Notes: generated by a model from the letters alone, not told the origin. A DNA stretch of 64,000 nt from Bettongia penicillata ogilbyi (GCA_023548195.1 JAJHZJ010000699.1:2513175-2577174); one strand, 5' to 3'. Positions 1 to 10,690 are shown, counted from the stretch's first letter. Made by a program: numbers and translations.

Positions 1-881
1 TATCATATTCCAAGCCCTTCAGTCCTTTAATATAGAAGCTGCTAGATCTTGTGTTATCCTGATTGTGTTTCCACAGTACTCAAATTGCTTCTTTCTGACT
101 GCTTACAATATTTTCTCCTTGACCTGGGAGCTCTGGAATTTGACTACAATGTTCCTAAGAGTTTTCCTTTTGGGATGTCTTTCAGGAGTTCATTTGTGGA
201 TTTTTTGTATATCTATTTTACCTTCTGGTTCCAGAATATCAGGGCAGTTTTTCTTGATAATTTCTTGAAAGATGATGCCTATGCTCTTTTTTGATCATGG
301 CGCTCAATAATTTTAAAATTGTCTCTCCTGGATCTATATTCCAGGACAGTTTTTTTCCCCAATGAGATATTTCACATTTTCTGCTGTTTTTTCATTCCTT
401 TGGTTCTGCTTTATAATTTCTTGATTTTTCATAAAATCATTAGCTTCTATCTGCTCCATTCGCATCTTTTAGCAATTATTTTCTTCAGTGAGCTTTGGAA
501 CCTCCTTTTCCATCTAGTCAATTCTGTTTTTTAGGGCATTCTTCTCCTCATTAGCTTTTTGGGTTTCTTTTGCCATTTTGGTTAGTCTATTTTTAAGGTT
601 ATATTTTATTTAGCATTTTTTGGCTCCCCTTTAGCAGGCAGTTGTCTCAGTTTTCATGATTTTCTTGCATCACTCTCTACTCAGTTTTTTCTCTACTTTT
701 CTTACTTGATTTTCAAAACCTTTTTTGAGCTTTTTCTTGGCCTGAGGTCAATTTATATTTTTCTTGGAGCTTTTGGATGTAGGAGCTTTGACTTTGCTGT
801 CTTTTTCTGGTTATATGTTTTTATTTTCCTTTTCACCAAAGTAAGATTCTATAGTCCGACTTTTTTCTGCTCTTTGCTCAT
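1..881 (-). pseudogene. Degraded ORF1 of the 1-1438 LINE
   Basis: Read on the minus strand from an ATG at 881, this aligns by eye to the ORF1 protein of the HAL1 at 7285-8381: a lysine/glutamate-rich coiled-coil region, then an RSRRDNFKI-like stretch (compare RSRRDNLKI in the better copy) that marks entry into the RNA-recognition domain. Stops appear every 10-40 codons and there are frame changes. It cannot make protein. The L1 ORF1 family binds RNA as a trimer; nothing suggests that activity remains here. Confidence 0.75.
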
Positions 882-1438
882 TTCCCCAGTTGTTTACTTG
901 ACTTTTGAGTTCTTTATCAAGGAAATTCTCTGCTTCCAGTGGGGGCAAGGAGGGTGTACAGTCAGGCCCTTGATCTCCTCACACTCTGTGGCCTAGAGCT
1001 CCAGAAACAGCCACTGTCTCTGCCCCTGATGTGGTTGCTGGCCACTCCACCCCCTCAACCTTCCTGGGGCAAGACCTTTCTACTCTCTCACACAGATCCC
1101 ACAGGTTTTTCCACTGACCTTCCAATTTGTACTAGGCATTTTGAGGTTGTGAAGTTTGGAAACCACCACAGGTCCCCCCAAAGCCTACTAAGATCCCATC
1201 TGTGCTTATGCAACCCATGTTAGACTGAATTCTGCTCCCAGCCTGGTGCAATAGATTCTTCCTGGTGACCTTCTAAGCTGTCTTGGGCTAAAGATTTTCT
1301 TCAGTCTGTCATTCTGTGGCTTCTGCATCTCTAGAATTTGTTTAGAGTCATTTTTTACATTTTTACATGTATTTGACTAGATTGAGGGGAGAGCTCTAGC
1401 AAGACCCTGCTTTTACTCTGCCATCTTGGCTCCTCCCC
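1..1438 (-). mobile_element. L1 or HAL1 element, 5' part, cut by the window edge
   Basis: Minus-strand LINE. The 5' end at 1438 reads on the minus strand as a GGGGAGGAGCCAAGATGGC-type start, the same start as the HAL1 copies at 9068 and 31170. A GC-richer 5'UTR covers about 882-1438 and ORF1-like sequence runs from 881 to the window edge. The part that would show whether ORF2 or the HAL1 3'UTR follows is outside the window, so L1 and HAL1 cannot be told apart. No target-site duplication can be tested. Confidence 0.85.
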
Positions 1439-2394
1439 ATAACTGTCATTTTTCACTTGTATATGAGGGGCTATATAAGGTCATGTCAAATCAACTGTTT
1501 TGAGACTGTTTTTGGCATGGCACTGGGGAAGTAAGGGAAAGGACAATGTGTATGCTTCTCCAAGACACCAGATGGCTGTTCTAGATTGAGGACTCTGCTG
1601 CATTAACATAAGAATATTTTTGCTTGGGATAAACAAGACAACACAATTGTGTTGTCCAAAAGATATTTTTCTATCTTTATGAAGGACTGATTACCCACAA
1701 GGAGATTCTTAACGTTAATAGATCTAAACCCAAGATGATCATAAGTTTTACTTTTTAAACAAGGGAATAAGATGAAGGGAGGTGGGGAGTGAGGTGTGAC
1801 ATTGGACAGTTCTAATGATGGACATTAAGCACATATAATATACTTCAGCAGCTTGCTTTTCTCAGTTCTAATTTCACCCCTTCTCTCTGAGAACAAAGCC
1901 ATTCTTTTAGACTAGGCATGTAAATAATCCTGCTAAAGTGGGTTCTTAGATCTTACCATCTGCTGTACTTATCAAATAAATGAACAAAAGTCATTTAGAT
2001 TGTGAGTAGTGAATATATGTATCTGTGGGCTTGGGGACTGTAAGCTTACCATGTAGGGATTTATAGGCATACAATGGTGACGTATCTCCTGGGAGGGGCT
2101 GGCAGTCAGTTCAACTGAACTTGTTCCATGGTGAGTTAGACATGACCAGATGAAGCTAGAAATCTGTACCAACAACCAGAAAGCTGAGATTTGGAAGTCC
2201 CAGTACAGTTGAATTCTGATTCACAACTAGGTCCCAGGTTCTATTTCCCGTGCCGTAGATGGCCTGAGACTCTGACTCTCTGGAGTTGCTTTGTCTGGCA
2301 ATTCTTGGGCTCAGGCAGCTTTAGGACCCCTTTGTGCAGGTAAAAAGGTAGTCTCTACTGCAGCTCCATTACCCTTTCTTCTAAGATAGGTCAC
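1439..2394. other. No recognised element
   Basis: About 950 bp of mixed composition in which I recognise no repeat family and no ORF with coding character. It contains one perfect 20-bp palindrome at 1637-1656 (separate entry). It ends exactly at an LTR with a target-site duplication, so it looks like older host sequence. Confidence 0.5.
1637..1656. repeat. Perfect 20-bp palindrome
   Basis: GACAACACAATTGTGTTGTC equals its own reverse complement over all 20 bases. There is no neighbouring gene or transposon end. A perfect 20-mer can occur by chance in vertebrate DNA, so no function is assigned. Confidence 0.8.
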
Positions 2395-2995
2395 TGTAAT
2401 GGCAATCAAATTAGAATCTTTGTCTGTTTTTGTTTTACTAAAAGTGCCTCTGATTGAACGATGTGATTGGGGAGGATCTTCCCCACCCATTGATGGGTCT
2501 GCCCACTGTAGGAAGCTTGATTAAGGGAGTTGTTTTGTAGGAGGGTCCCAAGTACCTTTTATGTTTTCTATTGAGACGCTGAGTCACAGGGCTATGCCCT
2601 CTGCCTCTAAAAAGTATATCAGTACTCTGAGGGTGAGGTTTAACTTTGAGGGCTTAGTTTTTGGAAGGTCTGTGTGCCAGATGAGACTCTGGGAAGTGGC
2701 TAAGCAGCCCTTCCCTCACTCCTCCCACCACCACCCCATCCCAGTTTTTGAAAACCCCGATGTTTGTGCTTCCCTCTCTGGTAAAGATGTATGTATGTTA
2801 GTGGTCAGACAGTTTAGAGGCTCTGTCTGTTGATTGTTTATTTCTCTGAAATTTGTACTTTGATTTTTCTCTGCTACCTGTGCTTGATTAAAGTGTTTGT
2901 TAACATCTCAAAAGTTGCCTTTCCTTTTATGAATGCAGATCTAAGAACCTGTTATAACAGGTCCCCCTGTGTATGTTGGGGTGTTTACTGTGACA
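2395..2995 (+). mobile_element. Solo LTR, family A (copy A1)
   Basis: 601-bp endogenous-retrovirus-type LTR. It starts TGTAATGGCAATC and ends CTGTGACA, and is flanked by the 5-bp direct repeat GTCAC at 2390-2394 and 2996-3000. U3 carries a block with gaagcttgattaagggag that recurs in the copies at 11360-12193 and near 27480. An ATTAAA poly(A) signal lies at 2887-2892. No retroviral internal sequence adjoins it, so it is a solo LTR left by recombination. Five-base duplications are made by ERVL- and some ERVK-type integrases. Family membership is inferred from internal comparison only. Confidence 0.88.
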
Positions 2996-3000
2996 GTCAC

Positions 3001-3644
3001 AGACACAGCAATGCTGGAATTGGTCTTAGTTGAAATTCAGGAAGGTTGGCATTTCTCTGATTCAGTGACCTGGTTGTTCACAGAGATCTCTGACCTCCTC
3101 TCACCACAGCTAACTCATCACAGAGTTCTGAGGTGGAGGAACAGGTGGCCAATTCCCACAAGGAGCCATGCTATCTTTGCCATTGCTATTGGCTACTTCT
3201 TCATCATGTTGCTTTCACTGTCCAAATCTTCCCCATAGTAGGCAGGCGGGACTGCAGAGTATATTCTACCCTATTTAATAACCATGTGTGAAACATCAAA
3301 TGGGAAGTGCCATCAGCATAAAGCATGTTTTATAGCATGAGAGGATTCCATTACCCATTATTAAAAAAAATAAACCACTGAACTATGCAGATGATGTGAT
3401 TTTAAAAGTATTTATGGTCTGCAGTGAGAATTTAATAATAACACAACTACATAAGAGTTTTTTGAATTCTTGTGGCTATTTGGAGTTTTTTTTAATCAAG
3501 TTTGTACATCATAATTTTATGAAATTATGTCCAAGATTCCTATAGTAGTATTCTGTAGATGGATCAGGTGCCTGCTATTGTTCCAAACAGCAAGAAATCA
3601 AGATTAAATACTACAAAAATGAAGACTAAAGAGATAGTGGGATA
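3001..3644. other. No recognised element
   Basis: Mixed sequence between a solo LTR and a SINE. It has short AT-rich patches near 3360-3500. I recognise no family and no coding signal. Confidence 0.45.
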
Positions 3645-3783
3645 ACCAATTGTAGTAGAAAGGATACCAGGTTTGGAGTTAAATGTCTCGGGTTTGAATC
3701 CTCCTTCTTCTAGGAATGTTCCTTTCCCTTTCTGAATCTCATTTTCCTCATTTATAAAGTGGATTAAGATTGCTATGTGGACT
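3645..3783 (+). mobile_element. tRNA-derived or MIR-like SINE fragment
   Basis: Diverged SINE core. gggtttgaatcctcc resembles the tRNA B-box GGTTCAAATCC, and cattttcctcatttataaa resembles the conserved tCctcatctgtaaaat block of mammalian tRNA SINEs. It ends where the plus-strand L1 begins. Confidence 0.6.
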
Positions 3784-4090
3784 TGTGATGCCAAGATGGT
3801 GTAGTAAAGAAGGAACCCTGAGAAGCCCTCCCAAATTCCCCTCCAAACAACTATAAAACTATTTCATAATTGATCCAGGAGCAGGGAAGCAGTTTACCAG
3901 CCTGACAAGAAAAGTCTGTCTCACTGGGGTGAGAAGAGAGCAAGATCTAAATAGAACAGCAGTAGCCAGCCTCTCAGCAAGGGGCCTGTAGTAAGTCTTC
4001 AATCCTGAGGTAAATCTACCAGCGAGACCCTATCCTCCTGAAAACAGTAGCCCCCTCCACCCAGGCAAGACCCCACCCCCAGCACAAGCT

Positions 4091-4330
4091 AGCAGTAAAG
4101 CTTTGACTCCATTGTTGACCAGTAATGAAGCCTCTCTGCAGGGCAGGCCAACAGCAAGCCCCTGCCTGTGGGGCCTGGCAGCAAAAAGACCCTGTTTCCA
4201 TAGCAACCCAGTAATAGGGGCCCACCCATGGAACAGACCAGCAACAAGATCCCTCCTCCAAGGACAGACACCAGAAAGACTCTGTTACAATAGCAACCCA
4301 GCAGAAAGGTCAGAAGCTAAACCCCTTACC
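4091..4330 (+). repeat. 30-bp degenerate tandem repeats in the L1 5'UTR
   Basis: About eight consecutive units, nearly all exactly 30 bp, beginning near 4091, 4121, 4151, 4180, 4210, 4240, 4270 and 4300. Units start AGCAAnAAGAnCC and end nnnnAGCAACCC or nnACAGACC. Two well-kept units are 4180-4209 and 4270-4299. Because 30 is a multiple of three, one plus frame reads as degenerate decapeptides, but no start or function is implied. No comparable array is visible in the 5'UTR of the other plus-strand L1 (21856). Confidence 0.72.
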
Positions 4331-4524
4331 CAGCAAAGACAATGGGAAAACCTATGCCCAGTACAAGCTAGAAGATTGTACTGTATACTGCAGTGAAAGC
4401 AAATAGCTAAGGACCAAAACCTAGTGAAAGTCAGCAGTAAGACCCAGAGTCTTAGCACAAAAAACTTGGGACCAGAGCCTAAATGTCACATAAAAACACT
4501 AAGTCACAAAAAAGGCAGAAAAAT

Positions 4525-5310
4525 AATGAGCAAAAAAGAAAACCCCAACAGCCCCCAAAAAGAACTTGACTGAAAGTTACTATGGTGACAGGAGGATCAA
4601 GGAATAAACTTAGAATAAGGCACTAGTGTCTATATTGCTACATATGCAGCTTCAAAGAAAAATGCAGTTTTAAAACTGAAAAAGAATTCCTAGAAGAGCT
4701 TTAAAAAGATTTTAAAAAACAGATTAGAGAAGTAGAAGAAAATTTGGGAAATAAAATGTAACACAAGAGAGTCATGAAGAAAAGTCAAAAGTATGGGAAA
4801 AGATATACAAAAATTTACCAAAGAAAATAACTCCCTAAAAAATAGAATTGGCCAAATAGAAAAGGAAGTACAAAAGCTCACTGAAGAAAGTAATTCTTTA
4901 AAAATTGGAATTGAGCAAGTGGAAGTTAATGACTCTATGAGATATCAAGATACAATAAATCAAAAATACAAAATAGAGGAAAACGTGAAATGTCACACTG
5001 AAAAAACAACTGATCTAGAAAATAGATCCATGAGAGATAATGTAAGAATTATTAGACTACTTGAAAAATATGACCCCAAAAAATAAGTCTGGATAACACC
5101 TTTCAAGAAATTATCAAAAGAAACTTCCCTGATATATTACAACCAGAGGATAAAATAGAATTTGAAAGAATCCACCAATAACCTTCTGAAAGAGATTCCA
5201 AAATGAAACCAGAACATTGTAGTCAAATTCCAGAGCTCATAGATCAAGTACTGAAAGCAGTCAAAAAGAAGCAATGCAAATATTGTGGAGCTACAGTTAG
5301 AATTATGAAT
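4525..5310 (+). pseudogene. Broken L1 ORF1
   Basis: From an ATG at 4525 the translation aligns by eye to the L1/HAL1 ORF1 protein: a coiled-coil region with KEVQKLTEESNSLKI (near 4864-4910), then TTDLENRSMRDNVRII (near 5008-5055) leading into the RNA-recognition domain. Multiple stops and frame changes interrupt it; the longest open piece is 97 codons (4793-5086). The C-terminal domain is cut off at the deletion join near 5310. Confidence 0.8.
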
Positions 5311-5735
5311 TTTTTTCAAAGATTTTAATTTAATTTTTTTCACAGTAACAGCCACAGTGTACAAGGACTGTTTTCATTAGACTGAGCCCTTTATAGCAAC
5401 ACAAGGACCTAAAACATTCCCAAAGGACTGGAGGCAAAATGCCATTCACATCCAGAGAGGAAACTATGGCAGTGGAACACAGAATAAAGCAGATTACATT
5501 CTCTTGTATAATGTTTTGTTTTGTTTTGGTTTTTCTCATGGTTTCTCCCATTTGTTTTAATTCTTCAACATGATTAATGTGAACATGTCTTTAATAAGTA
5601 CGTACATGTACAACCCATATAAGATTGCATGCCACTTTGGGGAGGGAAGGGAAAGAAAGGTGAAGAAAATTTAAGACTTATGGAAGTAGTTCTTAAAAGC
5701 TGAAAATAAAAAAATTAATTAAATTTTTAAAAAAG

Positions 5736-6198
5736 ATTTTATTTTTAATTTTTTTTATTTTGTCTTACACTCAAATGCCAGAACACAAATACAGAAGAGG
5801 AAAAAAGAACCAAAAACATATCTTAAACTTAAATATTAGAATTTAAATACAAAGTTAAAAAGGAAAAAAAAAGCATGTCATGTGGATAACAGAGTATAAG
5901 AGAGGATTCAAGTTATGTAACAATAAATTTTCATTTCAAGAAAACTTGTATGATAAATAATACTTGTATTGAAAAATTGTCCATCTTTGCTTCTTTGTGG
6001 TTTTTTTTTTTATCTCTGCTGTGCACTTTTTTACTTTGTTCCTTTTTCCCCTTCCTGTACTCCCCAGCAGACTACCATAAAGTTTAAATATGTTTCTTTA
6101 CAGCTATAGATATGTACATACACATAATACATATATACACATATACTTTTCCAAACATATTCTACTCCTGATCTTTCTTATATTTGTGCATATTTCTT
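5736..6198 (-). mobile_element. Old HAL1-like element, 3' part (left of the younger insertion)
   Basis: T-rich on the plus strand with a short pyrimidine-rich region, as expected for the 3'UTR of a minus-strand HAL1. It is interrupted at 6183-6198 by the full-length HAL1 at 6199-9068 and resumes at 9069 after a 16-bp duplicated target. The assignment rests mainly on what lies beyond 9069. Divergence is high. Confidence 0.6.
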
Positions 6199-7062
6199 TT
6201 TTTTGAATTCATTGTTTATTTTATTTTATTTTTTTATTAAATTTATTTAACTTTTTACATTCATTTTCACAAAATTTTGGGTTCCAAATTTTCTCCCCAT
6301 TTGTCCCTTCCCCCCACCCCAATACGCCAAGCATTCTAATTTTCCCTATCACCAGTCTGCCCTCTCTTCTATCATCCCTCCCTTCTCTTGTCGCCATCTT
6401 CTCTTTTGTCCTGTAGGGCAAGATGACTTTCTATTCCCCATTAACTGTATTTCTTATTTCTTAGTAGCAACAACAATACTCGACAGTTGTTCCTAAAACT
6501 TTGAGTTCCAAATTCTCCCCATCTCACCCTCCCCAACCATTTCCTTTGGGAAGGCAGGCAATTCAATATAGGCCATATCTGTGTAGTTTTGCAAATGACT
6601 TCAATAGTAGTCGTGTTGTATAAGACTAACTGCATTTCCCTCCATCCTATCCTGCCCCGCATTGTTTCTATTCTGTCTTTTGATCCTGTCCCTCTACAAG
6701 AGTGTTGAATTCAAATTTCTCTCTCCTCCCATTACCCTCCCTTCCATCATCCCCCCCACCCTGCTTATCTCCTTCCCCACTTTCCTGTATTGTGAGATAG
6801 GTTTTCATACCAAAATGAGTGTGCATTTTATTCATTCCTTTAGTCGAATGTGATGAGGGTAAACTTTATGTTTTTTTTCTCAGCTCTCCTCTTTTTCTCT
6901 CTACTAAAAAGTCTCCTGCTTGCCTCTTGGATGAGATATAATTTACCCCATTCCATTTCACCCTCTCTCCTCCCACTACATTTCTCTCTCACCATCTACC
7001 TTAATTTCTTTTAAGATATGGTCCCATATTATTCAATTCACTCTGTGCTCTCTGTCTCTGAA

Positions 7063-7151
7063 TGTGTATGCATGTGTGTATGTGTGTGCACACGCATGCA
7101 TGTACATGTGTGTGTGCATGTGTGCATGTGTGTGTGTATGTGTGTGTGTGG
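7063..7151 (+). repeat. GT/GCAT-type microsatellite in the HAL1 3'UTR
   Basis: Alternating TG with interspersed CATG and CACGC. The HAL1 copies at about 29220-29262 and 16147-16188 have a shorter TG array at the same place, so the array is part of the ancestral element and varies in length between copies. Confidence 0.9.
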
Positions 7152-7284
7152 TCCCACCAACTACCCAGATACTGAAAAGTTTTAAGAGTTACAAATATTG
7201 TCTTTCCATGTAGGAATGTAAACAGTTCATCTTTGGTAAGTCCCTTATGACTTCTCTTTGCTGTTTACTTTTTCATGCTTCTTC

Positions 7285-8381
7285 TCATTCTTGTGTTTGA
7301 AAGTCAAATTTTCTTTTCAGCTCTGGTCTTTTCATCGAGAATGCTTGGAAGTCCTCTGTTTCATTGAAAGACCATATTTTCCCCTGAAGTATTATACTCA
7401 GTTTTGCTGGGTAGGTGATTCTTGGTTTGAGTCCTAGTTCCTTTGACTTCTGGATTATCCTATTCCACACCCTTTGATCCCTTAATGTAGAAGCTGCTAG
7501 ATCTTGTGTTATCCTGATTTTATTTCCACAATACTGGAATTGTTTCTAGCTGCTTGCAATATTTTCTCCTTGACCTGGGAATTCTGGAATTTGGCCACAA
7601 TGTTCTTAGGAGTTTCTCTTTTTGGATCTCTTTCAGGCAGTGATTGATGGATTCCTTCAATATTTATTTTGCCCTCTGGTTCTAGAATCTCAGGGCAGTT
7701 TTCCTTGATAATTTCATGAAAGATGATGCCTAGACTCTTTTTTTGATCATGGCTTTCAGGTAGTCCCATAATTTTTAAATTATCTCTCCTGGATCTATTT
7801 TCCAGGTCAGTTGTTTTTTCAATGAGATATTTCACATTCTCTTCCATTTTTTCATTCTTTTGGTTTTGTTTGGTGATTTCTTGGTTTCTCGGAAAGTCAT
7901 TAGACTCCATCTGTTCCATTCTAATCTTGAGAGAACTATTTTCTTCAGTGAGCTTTTCAACCTCTTTTTCCATTTGGCTAATTTTGCTTTTGAAAGTGTT
8001 CTTCTCCTCATTGGCTTTTTGAACCTCTTTTGCCAATTGAGTGAGCCTATTTTTCAAGGTGTTATTTTCTTCAGCATTTTTTTGGGTCTCCTTTAGCAGG
8101 GTATTGACCTGTTTTTCGTGCTTTTCTTGCATCTCTCTCATTTCTCTTCCCAGTTTTTCCTCCACCTGTCTAACTTGCTTTTCAAAATCCTTTTTAAGCT
8201 CTTCCATGGCCTGAGCCCACCAGGCATCCACCTCGGGTGTCTGGGATGCAGAGGCCCCGACCTCCACATCTTTCCCTGATGGTAAGAATTGTTCCTCGTC
8301 ATCAGAAATGAAAGGAGGGAACATCTGTCCCCCAAGAAAGTAGCTTTCTATGGTCTTATTTTTCTTCCCTTTTCTGGGCAT
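7285..8381 (-). pseudogene. HAL1 ORF1, nearly intact, one 4-bp frameshift
   Basis: ORF1 RNA-binding protein of an L1-derived half-LINE. It opens at an ATG at 8381 (MPRKGKKNKTIESYFLGG) and stays open for 290 codons to 7509. Residues about 57-195 are heptad-rich coiled coil (for example MEELKKDFEKQVRQVEEKL); about 190-210 hold LENRSRRDNLKIMGL, the start of the RNA-recognition domain; IVAKFQNSQVKEKILQAAR opens the C-terminal domain. Compared with the copy at 29396-30487, four bases are missing near 7545, which shifts the frame. The correct frame resumes and stays open to 7285, with KPRITYPAKLSI in the C-terminal domain as in L1 ORF1 proteins. Without that lesion the reading frame would be about 366 codons. 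Expression cannot be judged here. Confidence 0.92.
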
Positions 8382-8628
8382 TTTTCCAGCCAGTTACTTG
8401 ACTTCTGAGATTCCTGTCCACCCCCACCTAAATCCACCCAGCTAGTGCTTGGGGTCTGATATTCAAATGGGCTTTCCTCAGCAGGCACAGCTGCTATTCA
8501 ATGTGAGCTTAAGTTCTGGTGCTCAGGTGGGGGCAGGGCCATCTCCCAGGCTCAGTTCCCTCAGGGGGTTTATGCAGAGAACTTTGGTAATGGCCCTGAG
8601 CTCCTGCCTGCTGCTCCAGGAGTCCCGG

Positions 8629-8693
8629 GCCGCTGCTGCCTCTGCCGCTGCCTCTGCCGCTGCCTCTGCCGCTGCCTCTACCACTGCCTCCCG
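8629..8693 (+). repeat. 12-bp tandem repeat in the HAL1 5'UTR
   Basis: GCTGCCTCTGCC-type units repeated about five times, GC-rich in an AT-rich region. The matching stretch at 30749-30810 in another HAL1 has looser CTGCCTCTGC repeats. The array lies in the 5'UTR of the element on the opposite strand and produces an alanine/serine-rich chance reading frame on the plus strand. Confidence 0.88.
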
Positions 8694-9331
8694 AGGGGAC
8701 CCAAGTCACGGAGACACCCCGCTCCCCTGTTGGCCAGCCCAGAAGTCTCTCTCACTGACCTGTAACACCTGTGGGTGGAGGGACCTTCACGGCCACTGGA
8801 GATTCTGTCCCTGAAGCCTGCTCAGATCTGCTCCTCTGGGGCCAGTGGCTAGGGCAGCGCAGAGCTGGGCTCTGTGTCTGGAGCGCGATGGACCCCTGGG
8901 GATGGCTTTCCAGGGCTCTCTGGAATGGAAATCTCTTCCCCTGTGTTTCTACATGACTTGCAGTGCTCTGGAATTTGTGGGGAGTTCTTTTTACAGAAAA
9001 TTTCTAGGCTGTGGATTCAGAGCTAGCATACAATAGTCTTTCTACTCCACCATCTTGGCTCCTCCCCCTTTGTGCATATTTCTTGTTTCCTATCCCTCCT
9101 GCCTATTCTACTTTACTTCTACTCACTACCTTGCCTTTCTATTACTTTCCTACTTCCCTCCAAGGATCCCTCCCCTATCTTCCCATTCCCATAAATCTAA
9201 ACATCCTTCTATACCCTGCTTTTACATATTCCCTCCTCTCCCTTCTAAAGATCCCTCCCTTGCCCCTTCCCCTTCCCTATGCCCCTAACATTTTATTTTT
9301 TCTAAAGTTAGAAGACTTTTATATGCTTCTA

Positions 9332-9339
9332 AATATATG

Positions 9340-9412
<73 letters not shown>
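9332..9412 (+). repeat. (TA)n microsatellite
   Basis: About 80 bp of alternating TA, opening with TATGTATGTA. It lies in the old HAL1 3'UTR. Confidence 0.97.
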
Positions 9413-9416
<4 letters not shown>

Positions 9417-9879
9417 CCCTCTTAAATCCATTCCTGATGAAAGTAGGCTACCAGTCGTCCTCCCTCATCTGATTCCTCCGTATTGATTCTTCCTCTTGTA
9501 CCTCATTTGTATAAAATAATTTCTCTTTTTAGTTCCTAAATGGTTGTACTTTTAAAATTCACATGTTACTCAAGTTTTCCCCAGTATAACTTATGAGCTA
9601 CTCGATTATTAATAAGAATCTTAGGCATACATTTTATATTTTATATATATAAAGAGTAAAAAGTAAACAGTCAGTCCTTATGAATCCTTTATAATTAGTC
9701 TTTGGTGCATACCTTATGTCGCTCTTGAATCTGTTATGTCAAATCCTCTATTAAGCTCAAGAATTTTTTAACAAAGTCTTGAAAGTCTGAAAGTTTATCA
9801 AATGTCCATGTTTTTTAATTCAGGATAATATTTAACCTTGCAGGGCATGATATTTTTAGCCAGAGCTCCAGTTCTTTTG

Positions 9880-10690
9880 TTCTTCAATATATTATGTTCC
9901 AAGACTTGCAGTCCTTTAATGTCTCTGCTGCTAGGTCTTGTGTGAGTCTAATTGTGGCACCATCATATTAAAATTGCTTCAATTTTCTTTTATTATTTTA
10001 TCCTTGAGCTGAGGATTTCCAAATTTGACTATGTTATTCCTATGTGTTTTCCTCATAGGATCTCTTTTAAGTGGTGATCGATGGATTTTTTCTATTTCTA
10101 CTTTCTCCCCTTGTTCTCATGCTCCAGGACAATTTTCTTTAGTTATTTCTTGTATTATTGTATCGATTCCTTTATTTATCACAACTTTCAGTTAATCCAA
10201 TTATCTTTGTATTTTCTCTTCTTGATCTATTCTCCAAACCTGTTGTTTTTATTATAAGGTATTTCAGTTTCTCTTCTATTTTTTCATTACTCATATTTTG
10301 GTTAATTATTTCTTGATGTCTTATAATTTCACTGGCTTCACTTTGCCCAAATCTAATTTTCAAGGTGTCATTTTCTTCCTTATGATTCTAGATCTCCTTT
10401 TCTAATTGGTTGACTTTCATAACATTCTTGTTTTTCTTGGATTGTTCTAATTTTTTCTTTAGTTTTTCCTTCATCTCTGTCATTTGGTTTTTAACTCTTT
10501 TTTAAGATCTAAGAATGTTTTGGGGGACAAGTGACCATTTGACATTACTCTTTGGGGGTTTTTTACTTCCTCCTCTGAAGATGAACTCAGTCTTCTGTAT
10601 TTCCATAATAGCTTTCTATGGTTGGATTCTTTTTCTTTTGTCTGTGCATTTTTTTGTGATAACAGTTTAATTTTTGTAATTACCTCTAGA
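9880..10690 (-). pseudogene. Diverged ORF1 of the old HAL1
   Basis: Minus-strand remnants include KYLIIKTTGLENRSRRENTK (within 10172-10363), which matches the KYLxxKTTDLENRSRRDN signature of the younger copies. Nearer the N-terminus (10480-10725) is TKEKESNHRKLLWKYRR and a serine/glutamate patch SSSSEEE, unlike the younger copies. Stops and frameshifts are numerous. Remnants of the C-terminal domain lie toward 9880. Confidence 0.75.

Larger units (their letters stand above)
3786..5735 (+). mobile_element. L1 element with internal deletion (5'UTR + ORF1 + 3' end)
   Basis: Plus-strand LINE starting with GCCAAGATGGTG, the plus-strand form of the L1/HAL1 start. In order it has a 5'UTR (about 3786-4524) with 30-bp tandem repeats, a broken ORF1 (about 4525-5310), a short AT-rich join at 5305-5335, and an L1 3' terminus (about 5336-5735) ending in an A-rich tail. 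The 3' piece matches the ends of the truncated L1s at 43325-43890 and 53250-54225 (shared cacatccagag block), not the HAL1 3'UTR. All of ORF2 is missing, so this is a deletion derivative of a full L1. Confidence 0.8.
6199..9068 (-). mobile_element. Full-length HAL1 half-LINE, copy 1, with perfect target-site duplication
   Basis: 2.87-kb minus-strand element flanked by TTTGTGCATATTTCTT at both 6183-6198 and 9069-9084 (16/16). On the minus strand: the 5' end GGGGGAGGAGCCAAGATGG at 9068, a GC-rich 5'UTR to 8382, ORF1 (8381-7285), about 1.1 kb of 3' non-coding sequence with a GT microsatellite and a purine-rich run, and an A-rich tail at 6199-6245. No ORF2 sequence is present. Two further copies (15299-18055 and 28343-31172) have the same order, so the lack of ORF2 is a property of the family. 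HAL1 elements are thought to be copied by the L1 ORF2 enzyme supplied in trans. Confidence 0.93.
9069..10690 (-). mobile_element. Old HAL1-like element, remainder (right of the younger insertion)
   Basis: Continuation of the element at 5736-6198. 9069-9850 is pyrimidine-rich 3'UTR-like sequence with a TA array. 9850-10690 holds a diverged ORF1 on the minus strand. It differs much more from the other HAL1 copies than they do from each other, so it is an older or different subfamily. It served as the landing site of the younger HAL1. Confidence 0.7.

Noticed and set aside
7822..8335. Several plus-strand open frames over HAL1 ORF1
   Set aside because: They are antisense shadows of the real minus-strand ORF1 and recur in the same form opposite the ORF1 at 29396-30487.
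8449..8814. 121-codon plus-strand frame rich in alanine and serine
   Set aside because: Antisense to the HAL1 5'UTR; the composition comes from the 12-bp GC-rich array.
9011..9472. 153-codon plus-strand frame
   Set aside because: It crosses the HAL1 5' boundary and ends in a YI-repeat from the TA array; antisense to the old HAL1 3'UTR.
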